The notes beneath the pieces are model-generated. The model was not told the origin of the DNA. It made no database searches and was given only the letters and a program-made list of their open reading frames with translations. Shown here in pieces: positions 51,770-61,000 of a stretch of 64,000 bases of DNA (its first letter is position 1; each line of letters starts with the position of its first letter). This DNA comes from Sphingobacterium sp. SYP-B4668 (lineage in GTDB: Bacteria > Bacteroidota > Bacteroidia > Sphingobacteriales > Sphingobacteriaceae), in assembly GCF_027627455.1 (NCBI RefSeq), contig NZ_CP115483.1, positions 3,162,001 to 3,226,000 of the forward strand. Direction: 5' to 3'. The position numbers and the translations under genes were made by a program.

Positions 51770-51824
51770 TGTTCTGTAGTTTAGCTAAACTTTCTACTTG
51801 AAGATGCTGTTCTCGAAAAACCAT

Positions 51825-52862
51825 TTAATGCCTATTATCACAATTAATAGGTACTTCGCTATACCTTTTATCGACATACATAATCGAAGGACAACCAAAT
51901 GAATGATACTCAAACCCAAAAACAACTGCAGGTTTGTCTTTAAATAGGTATCCCACCCATTGTTCACCCGAACTTGCGTCAACCGTATCTGCAAAATTTA
52001 ACGGGGCCAGCGAACTTCCCTCGCTTTCTCGGAATATTTTTTCGACTAGAATTCGTTTACCCTTAGCCGCAATAAAATGGCGTATTTCTACTCTATTTTC
52101 GACCAAAACATCCCGGATAAAAAAAGTGACAGTATCGCTTTTGAATTGGTAATAATTGCTTGTTTTAAGTACGTGACTATATTCGTTTTTTAGCGACTTT
52201 TTCGGAAAGTCTCTTTCCTCTATTTTCTCCCATTTTACAAGCTGTAGTTTTGCCTGTACGAATGGATTTTTTTTGCCGATATATACCAATACGTTATTGT
52301 AATAGCGCTCTTTTGATTTATGAAGCACCGCATGACCGACCTCGAAGCCAATCATATAATCCCAAGGAGATATATCCTCTCCCTCAGAAGCGTAGGGTGT
52401 AAGATGTGCCACTGCTTTAAGCTCCTTTACCGGAATTTTTGTAAAGTCGCCGGATTGATAGTCGTACATAAACATCGTATCCCGTTCACTGAGATTTGTG
52501 CCGGTTAACACCCTTTGCCTAGAGGCGGAGTCCAGTTCAAAGAATTTTAAATCATCAAAAGGAATACTTTTCTGATTGGTCATATACTTAGTCTGCATCG
52601 CCAGTGTATCTTGATAAAGATCAGACAAAGATACAAATGCTTCTATATTCCTATCAACCCCTACCGTGGTCACACGGAAGATGTTCAGGTCATTTTCTTT
52701 TAACTCAAATCGACTTGTTTGCAGTACTGCGTAGCTTTCTGTTAAAGGATGCATGGAGGTGCTAGGTTTCTCCGCACTGCGGCCCATGGCAGGATTTGGC
52801 GGATTACTCGTTAGCAGGATTGCTAAAGCAAGCACAGGCGGTATCGATATTTTTACTTTCAT
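51825..52862 (-). CDS. Exported protein of unknown function
   Basis: A 345-residue protein with a signal sequence (VKISIPPVLALAILLTSNPPNPAMG). The mature part is beta-rich and contains many charged strands (RVEIRHFIAAKGKRILVEKIF, PAVVFGFEYHSFGCPSIMYVD). I do not recognise a family or a catalytic motif. It is a single-gene unit. The palindrome CAACAATTGTTG (52877-52888) lies in its upstream region and could be a regulatory site. Confidence 0.65.
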   Translation of the reverse strand: MKVKISIPPVLALAILLTSNPPNPAMGRSAEKPSTSMHPLTESYAVLQTSRFELKENDLNIFRVTTVGVDRNIEAFVSLSDLYQDTLAMQTKYMTNQKSIPFDDLKFFELDSASRQRVLTGTNLSERDTMFMYDYQSGDFTKIPVKELKAVAHLTPYASEGEDISPWDYMIGFEVGHAVLHKSKERYYNNVLVYIGKKNPFVQAKLQLVKWEKIEERDFPKKSLKNEYSHVLKTSNYYQFKSDTVTFFIRDVLVENRVEIRHFIAAKGKRILVEKIFRESEGSSLAPLNFADTVDASSGEQWVGYLFKDKPAVVFGFEYHSFGCPSIMYVDKRYSEVPINCDNRH

Positions 52863-53071
52863 TTTTTGCTGTTCGTCAACAATTGTTGTCCAATTTTCAT
52901 GCTAACCTTTTCACAGGTATTATTTTGATAACTGGATACAAGTTAGCAAAACATTGTAAATGTTAAGAAACGGATTTCGATGACAACCAGCGCCATCAAG
53001 TATCCACATAAGCTTACCTGATGCTATGCGCGATGTTCTACCTTTTGTTCGCGTTGTACGTATAGATAATA

Positions 53072-55042
53072 TCATTCAGCATAAAAAACCTCCAGACTTT
53101 TCTCGCTTTCCACATCTTGCATATCGACAGCCGTCACGTAGTAGTAGTACGTATTTCCTTCTTCAATCGCACTATCCAGGTACTCCAATTGATCTCCAGC
53201 CAGCGTTTTCAGCAATTGGGGATTACTATTGCCTACACTCCTATATATATTATAGCCTTTCATGGCCTGCGCACTGGTATCCCATTGCAACAAGACCTTT
53301 GATGCTTCAGCAGTATATAGTCGTACGCGCAATGGCGCCAACGGCTTTTCGTTCAGTTTCTCTATCCGAATCGGGTTGCTCAAGGCACTCATTCGGGTCG
53401 AATCCATCACCGATTGTATTGCATAGTCATATACGCCCGCTTGGTACATGGTATCTACAAATTCATTGGCCACCACTTTTGCAAAGGGTACTGTTGGAAA
53501 TGCGGCATCATCTTTTGATTTTCGATAGACATTATAATAGTCAAGGGCGCCAACAGTCTTCTCCATGTCGTACCAAGTAATAGATACATGTGCTTTGTCC
53601 ATCCAGATATACCGCAACTGCCGAGGTGCTTCGACCTGCACTGTTGAGCCTTTAGGAATGGATAGTTGCACCACTTCCGATAATGGACTCAGTGATTGGG
53701 TATGTGATACGGCTGTCACTGCATAATAGCCGATTACCTCCCCTTTATTTGCGGAGCTGTCTTGATATCGGTAGGATTGTTCGGTTGCATTGTAGGGGAT
53801 AAAATTGCTCACTTGACTCAATTTTCCGTTAGGATCAAAGCTCCTGTAGATGTAAAAGCCTGCCACTTGGATACTATCCACATGTTGCCAGCTTAGTGTG
53901 GGCAAGTCACCCTCCATATATGCTTGGACTTGCGTTGGAGGCAAGATGTTGACGATACCCGTTGCAAGCCCCGAAACCCGAGCCGTTGGAAAGGAGACGG
54001 TCGACTCCCCTTGCATGACCATCTGGTAATAATAGTTTTTCCCGCCCCTTACCGTTTCATCTACATAAAGGGTATCGGTCACCGGAATAGTAGCAAGCAA
54101 CTGATAGTTTGTATCGTAATTATCACTTCGGTAGAGCAAGATATTCTGTAATGCGTAGCGTTGATCCAGCGCATCCCAATATACCTTTATCCCCCCATCT
54201 ACAGCCGCCGTCTGCACATTGAAGCCACGGTTCACATTCCGAAATCCGCCAACTTGCAGCGTGACGGTATCCGAGCTGGTTCCTAGGTTACCAAAAAAAT
54301 CCTTCCCAATAAGGTAGTATTCATAGCGCACCGATTGTAATGCCGTCGTATCTTGTAGAAAGTAGATAATCGAATCATTTTGTACGTTGCCATTCATCCC
54401 TCGCGTACTATACACCGCTTTGAAATCGGTGTTTGTCCCCCGTACTCGCCGATGGATTTCAAATAATGGCGCAGCTTGCTCTAAGGCAGATTGAAAGCGA
54501 AGGATTGGAAATGCTTCTCCAGGATCTATCTCTATACTTTTTATCGGGGCAAAATCCGGTTCAGACAGCGTGTAGGTCATCGTAGCATTGAATTCATCCC
54601 CATTAGTTGCCATTATTTTATAACTATAATTTTGGCCCATCACCGCTGTCGTGTCCATGATCCCGAGCCCAAATCCGATTCGAATCTGGGGAATCTGCAC
54701 GGACAGGAACTGCTGCTGCTTCACGGGATCCTCCCAAGCTTGCCACAATTTCAAAGATAAGCTATCCGATAGGGAGCCCGATTCAGGGAATAAAAATAGT
54801 TGATCCTTTATCCGTTGTTGCACCGTATTTAAGGATAGAAGGGCACTCACACGATGAATCGCAGCAAATTCCTTTTCATCAGGGCCTTTACGTAATAGCA
54901 AATATCCCTGCTTTGCCATTTCCAAATCGTTGACATCGATATAAATTCCTTTCGGGGTGCCTATCATGGTCACTTTCCCTTGTTGGGCATATAAGTGGAC
55001 ACCGAAAAAAAAGAAGCTTAGAAGCCATACTATACGTTCCAT
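53072..55042 (-). CDS. Exported fibronectin type III-like multidomain protein
   Basis: 656 residues from the ATG at 55040-55042; it opens a signal peptide (ERIVWLLSFFFFGVHLYAQQ) and fits the 10-base gap after the giant gene. The rest is a string of FN3-like domains, each about 95 residues, visible from PTQVQAYMEGDLPTLSWQHV, VEAPRQLRYIWMDKAHVSIT and PLAPLRVRLYTAEASKVLLQ and from repeated YNVYR, FYIYRS and YNIYRS strands. No enzyme motif. It likely sits at the cell surface and works with the giant protein, with which it appears co-transcribed. Confidence 0.82.
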   Translation of the reverse strand: MERIVWLLSFFFFGVHLYAQQGKVTMIGTPKGIYIDVNDLEMAKQGYLLLRKGPDEKEFAAIHRVSALLSLNTVQQRIKDQLFLFPESGSLSDSLSLKLWQAWEDPVKQQQFLSVQIPQIRIGFGLGIMDTTAVMGQNYSYKIMATNGDEFNATMTYTLSEPDFAPIKSIEIDPGEAFPILRFQSALEQAAPLFEIHRRVRGTNTDFKAVYSTRGMNGNVQNDSIIYFLQDTTALQSVRYEYYLIGKDFFGNLGTSSDTVTLQVGGFRNVNRGFNVQTAAVDGGIKVYWDALDQRYALQNILLYRSDNYDTNYQLLATIPVTDTLYVDETVRGGKNYYYQMVMQGESTVSFPTARVSGLATGIVNILPPTQVQAYMEGDLPTLSWQHVDSIQVAGFYIYRSFDPNGKLSQVSNFIPYNATEQSYRYQDSSANKGEVIGYYAVTAVSHTQSLSPLSEVVQLSIPKGSTVQVEAPRQLRYIWMDKAHVSITWYDMEKTVGALDYYNVYRKSKDDAAFPTVPFAKVVANEFVDTMYQAGVYDYAIQSVMDSTRMSALSNPIRIEKLNEKPLAPLRVRLYTAEASKVLLQWDTSAQAMKGYNIYRSVGNSNPQLLKTLAGDQLEYLDSAIEEGNTYYYYVTAVDMQDVESEKSLEVFYAE

Positions 55043-55052
55043 ACTCTTGTCG

Positions 55053-58000
55053 TTAATAATCAAAATCTGGATCTTTGCTACAAGACCCGCCGTTTCTAGT
55101 AAATTCAAATTCAACACCTTTATTGCAGCTTGATCCCGCGCATAGAGACAGTTTGCCCATCACGCCGATATCAATGCTTTCATCTACAAAGGCACACCAC
55201 ACCCTGGCCGCTATATTGGCCGAAAAACATCCCATTACCTGGAAACTTGGATCGCCTCCGGTATTGGTAAATTTAGCCTTCACCCCTACCTCTGCATCCA
55301 CCGAGCCACTTACACCACATACTCCCCCTAGGACGGCCATCCGAGCATAGGCATGTGCAAATAACATAGCCCCAACGCCTATCTCTTGGTTGGCCTTGTT
55401 AAAGCTTCCATAGATACGGGCATCAAAGCCCGCACCGAAGCCTACCTCAAAATCGGCCACCACAAAATTGACGGCAAAATGGGTTTCCGGAATGATATCC
55501 TTTCTTCCTGTAAACAAGAAACCATGGAATCCATTTTCCTTAAATATTCGAGGTAGCTTCTTGACATAAGATTGGCTCGTAAATTTGGCTTCCATTTGCG
55601 GAGTCACCATATTATGGTCACCTATACCAATACCCACCGCCAATGGGAAGATGAGCGGAACAGGAGCCAATACATCTGCTCCCGCAAAGAAATACCACCC
55701 CTCTTTCTCGAAGAGCATTTCAAGCTCGACCTTACTTAAGATGACGGCCCCTGCCACCAATCTAGGCATACTAAGCGAGCCAAACATACGTCCAGTCTTG
55801 AAGTCATAATCAAATTTAGCTCCCGATAGCCCACCTTCATTTTGAGCCATACCATCGGCCAAATTGTCAACCGGTAATTCTTCTTGTAGGGCTTTGACTG
55901 CCTGCATAGCCACTTGTTTGGTTTTTTGCTTCGCTACATCAACGATATCAATGCCTACGGCACCGCGCAACACACCGTTGAGCTGTAAGAAACCACCGAT
56001 TGGATTACCATCTATCATCGAATTGATAGCGTTCATGCCACTACCAGCCAAACGCATTTTGGCGGCAATCTGATCATAATATTGTTTCCCGCTCTCACCC
56101 AGTTTCATCACCTCGTTGTAGGTATTGTTGGCTGTCTTGAGGTTATTTTCAATAAACTCCCGCGCTTGGCGTACCGTCTCTTCTTTCATCACCTCATCCA
56201 AGAGCTGAGCCGCGTATTCCTCCCCTTGTTTACGATAATCACCTATCACGATTTCGGCCTGTTTCTTAACATCTGCTGCGGCTTGTGATAAGACTTGTTC
56301 TGCAAAGGCTTTGGCTTCTCCTGCTGCCTGTGCTCCAGCTTGACTTGCAGCTCCCTGCACCCCCGAAGTGACCATGCTCACTAAATTGGCTTTGATGCTG
56401 ATATCTGTACCGGGCATCTGTATCATTCCCGCAATACCTAATCCGCGCCCGCCAAAAAGCTGTCCTCCGGCAGTAGTGGTCGTCTTGAAACGTGTACCCC
56501 CATCTCCTGTAAAAGAGAAACTCAATGGCGCAATAGACAGTACCGGAGCCCCTGACTCACTTGCCGAATAGCTGATCGACCCGTTGATATTGTCCAACAG
56601 TTTAGGCAAATGCAGATTGACCGTACCATTCATCGTCAGCCCCTCAGGTTTACTAAAGAACGAACCTGGGGTAAAAGAAAGCTGGCTTTGTAGGGTAATC
56701 GGCGTTGCATTTTGACTAAAGCCAAATACTTCTTCATCGTTGCTCAATACCGATACATATCCAATCCGTATACGATCTCCTTGGCGTGTCATTCCTGGAA
56801 GTTTTTCTAAAAATGCAGCTTCACCATTGTCATTACGTAAGGTAAATTTAAAGTGCCCTTTTCCTGGAATATTTCCCACGTCAGCGTCATAGGTAAAGAC
56901 TACTTCCGTACCTTGATTCAGATGGAGCGGTATGCTGGCTTTGCCACCTACGGTTAATTTCTGAACAACATTGTCCGTCTTGTCAAAGATAAGTTCACCT
57001 GGGACAATAGACATCTTCGGCATATTCAAGTCGGTCTTACCTGTCAATATTTTATTGTTCTTCAGCACTATACCCCCAGAGTTGGGTGCCAATGCCCATG
57101 ATTTACTCTGTACTTTCCATTTTTCCAATTGAAATTCCAACGGCTCATCACTGCTGACCGGCAACATCTTATCTTTCGTGATGACTGCTTTACCCGCATC
57201 CAGACGCAAAGGTATCCCCCCTTGTATTTTGGTATTTAAAGTCAAGAACAGGTGGATACTGTCATTTTGCACATAAGACTCTCTTGCAGCAGCTACCCCA
57301 CTCTCCCCATCGAAACCTAAATATTTAAATTGTATCGCTTTGCCCTGATCCTTACTAATAGCATATTTTCGTCCCTTGATATCTTCCTTCGAATGGAATA
57401 CCTCAATATTCATCTTATCCGGACCTCCACCCGCATATTTGCCCAAATAGAAATCCTGATTACTAATGGTCATATAGCTTGTTGGGAAGTTGAACGAATT
57501 GTCGACCAACCGTAGCCTTCCTTGAATTGAACCCGTGGTATCATTTTCACCCCTATGCACGCGGATATATTGATCAAATCCGAGCAGTTGGGCTTTGAAA
57601 GAGGTAAAAGCTGACAAGCGTACGTCTTTTTCTACCAAATCGATTTGCTCCGCCACAGGCACCCCCTTAGGCATCTGTGCAGCATTGACATTGCTCGATT
57701 TCTTAAAAGCAACATTCTTAAAGGTCAAACTCACTTCCCGACCGGCAAACTTATCGTTCTTAAAATCCGAATGCTCTGGTAGATTGACAAGATCCCCGGA
57801 TACGAGGTAGCTTCCATCTTGTCGTTGTTCCAATTTGCTCACCCGAGCGTTAAATCCATAAAGCTGGCTGATGTCAATATCCTTTAATTCAGCGATTTTG
57901 AAATCCAGTACCTGCTCCCGTGCATCTTTTTCCAAAATGATGGATTTACTTTCACCGACAAACGTTCGGTGCTGTTGATAATAACTCGCAGCAACCTTTA

Positions 58001-61000
58001 TTTTGATCGAATTAGCCGGCAGCAATCGGCTCACCGATCGAGGTTCAGGAACTAAAATAGCATAGTTACCATTGGCGTCGGTCACCGCTTCACTCTCGGA
58101 ATTCGCACCAGCACCTTGCTCCAAATAGACTTGCGCCCCTCGCAGGGCTGTTCCATCTTCCGCGAGCGTGACCTGACCCCTCAGGATACTGGCCCGGTCC
58201 ACTGCCACCACCACTGTACGCTGTACCTGATCATCTATGCTATTCACATTATTGAGACTTGTCGGCATAAAAGAAATTGCCGTTGGCATGACAATTGGGC
58301 TATTCGAATTGTCGTTATTGCCATCCCGCTTACCGCTATATTTCGCGATATCGTTGGTCACGAATACATTGAAATTGGTCTTCGAATTATTAACAAATTC
58401 AAACTGAGCCTCTCCACGCATATTGGTCCGTCGGAAATCATCACCAGCCCCTTCAATATAGACCTTGGCGTTACTGACAAGTGAGCCATCCTTTGTCTTG
58501 ACCACAACGTTGATCCGATGCTTTCTACGAGTCAATTTGAAATCGCCAAGATTCGTATTAGGCTCCGTTGCATTGACTGCAGCGGTCAGCGGCATATAAG
58601 CGGGGTCATAAGGCATGATAATAATAGAATCAGGCCTAGCGGGAAGGTCTATTTCAAAGCGTTGGTAAGGCAAGATAAACTGCGTCGGAGTAAACCTAAG
58701 CGATTGTTCCAACTGCTGATTGCCAACCACCGGGACATTCTTATCGACAGCAACGCTATTGGCTGCTCCCTGAGCCGTACCCGAATAGACAAAATTGACC
58801 GTATTGCCATATTTCACTTTAGACTGCGTGGCTGCTTCTACTATTCCCGCATTCAAATCGGCTTTGCTGGTTATGAAAAGCGTCGTATTGATTTGTCCCT
58901 TCTCATTCTTAGCGGATTGTATCTTACTGCCAGTCGTTCCAAACACTATTTCTTGCTTATTCTGTACCGCTTTGTCTACCAATGTTTGAAAATTAGTAAG
59001 TGCCAATTGATTTGATGGCCTATTGCCAGCGGCCACCGCCGCCGTCTTGTTGCCCACTCCTTCCGTATCTACCCATCTTCCATTCACTTTGAGCTTTACC
59101 CTAGCAGTCACTGGCGCACCATCTTCACTATCCATCACATATCCAAATGCCCCCCTTCCCAACGGTTTCAAATCGAAATTCCGTACGATCTGTCGGCCTG
59201 ACAAGCCTGCTGATAAGCTTCCGATATCCACCTCTTGCTTCTCATAACCTGGAGCGTACAGTATTTTCACCGTGTTAGTGGTCTGTGTAGACACTGTTCC
59301 CGTATTGATTGTCTCCGGATTGAAATATTCGATCCGCTTTTCTAGTGTAGGGAATACGTAATAACCATTATCATCCGTCGTGGACACTTCCTCAAACAGG
59401 AAATTGTAGCGTTGGTTGTTGTAAGACTTGCCATTTAGGATAATACTTGCTTTCACTTGGACGCCCTTGACCCCTAGGGTGGTAAAATTATCCGTCACCC
59501 GCCCTCTGATCAATGTAGACTTCGGAATTATCCTAAATTTATACTCGACCACATCGTCTGGATTAAAATCCTTGTTAAATAGAATTTCCGCTCCAGGTAT
59601 AAATCCTTCTATCCCCTGGGGCCCATCAGCCGCGACCCGACGATTGGTCCATACGTGGGTTTTGCTAAGGAAGTAATCTTTGTAGAAAGCCACATCATTT
59701 TCCCTTCCTCGTTCATCTGCTTCCAAAATATAGCTCAACGAGCCCGATGCAGATATCGATGCGGCACGAAGCACATCTTTAAATTCGATATAACCCCCAT
59801 CGTTGCTGACATCCCCTTCCCGCATCAGCACATTTTTATACTGATTATCAATGGACGGGTTATTTGTCGGGATGACCACGCCATTGCTGAGCATTGTGCC
59901 AGAATAGTTGGCGCCGATATTGGCCGTATAGCTGACATTATTCGTCGCGATTCTATTAACAATTGTGGTTGCCCCGCTTGAAATAACGGGTGCAGCTGAA
60001 TTATTATAACCTGAATTAGGGGTAGAGGCGTTGATATTCTTTTTGGTATTCTTATCCAATCCCGGTATAAAAGGCATGTAGCGATGGTCCTTATTATTCA
60101 GGTCGTAATAGAGGTTGACCGGCACATTCGGGAATGAAATTGCCGTCTGTGGCTGTTCAGCTCGGTCGACACGCTGCACTTGAACCCGGATATTTTGGGT
60201 CTTTACAAAAGAAGTATAGGTCCCAATATCCTTGCTTTCCCAAGGTTGCACCACAATGGCTTCGTCTGGCGCACAATAAAAGGATACATCAGGTACCAAC
60301 CGATAGACTCTCCTGAACCTGCCGTCCCTGGAACTCGCCAGATCACCATGACCTATAGTCACCGACCCATTGACGTATTGCCCAGCCATATCGGCATTAG
60401 GAAAATCAAATTCAAAGTTCCCTTCCTGGTCCGTCATCACCGTTTGTAACACTTTATAATTGTCCTGTACGCTGTTTCCACCGCCGTAAATAGCTGTGCC
60501 TTGGCCTACGACTTCTGTTTTTGCAAAATTGGTGTATCCATACGTGGCCAATTGCGTGCCCACGTTGCTATAATAGTTTCCAATCGGAGACAATATATTT
60601 GCCGCCCCACCTATTAGCCCTCTATTTTGCGAATCTCCTCCACGCAATATAGGGTCAATCCCAAAAGAAGGGTCACTATCTGCTGCCGAGGGTCCACCTG
60701 CTAATCGCACTTCCTGATGGGTATCCGACATCGCATTAGCTGAATACCTAGATTCTACAAAATCATAAGTGACGACCAATTTTAGGGGCATATTTGCATA
60801 GGCTTGCTTAGGCACACCTGCTCTATTTTTATAAGCATATTTCAAATTTCCAGTCAATTTGGTCCGTGGTGGGACATGCAGTTCTTTTTCTAAAGTTAGA
60901 AAAGCCTCCTCAGGCACAGCATTATATCGATAATCCGTCCATTTATCCTTGCTCAGGGCATTTTTTGTGATACCATTACCGTAGAGAGAGCCTCCTTTAG

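Noticed and set aside
51778..51791. AGTTTAGCTAAACT palindrome after the PAP2 gene as a terminator
   Set aside because: It has no loop and no T-run; it may be chance in AT-rich DNA.
53026..53580. A 184-codon frame on the plus strand opposite the FN3 protein
   Set aside because: It is antisense to a clear FN3-domain gene and its translation is of shadow type.
58116..59015. Two long plus-strand frames opposite the giant gene
   Set aside because: They are antisense shadows of a well-formed multidomain protein; their composition is not protein-like.
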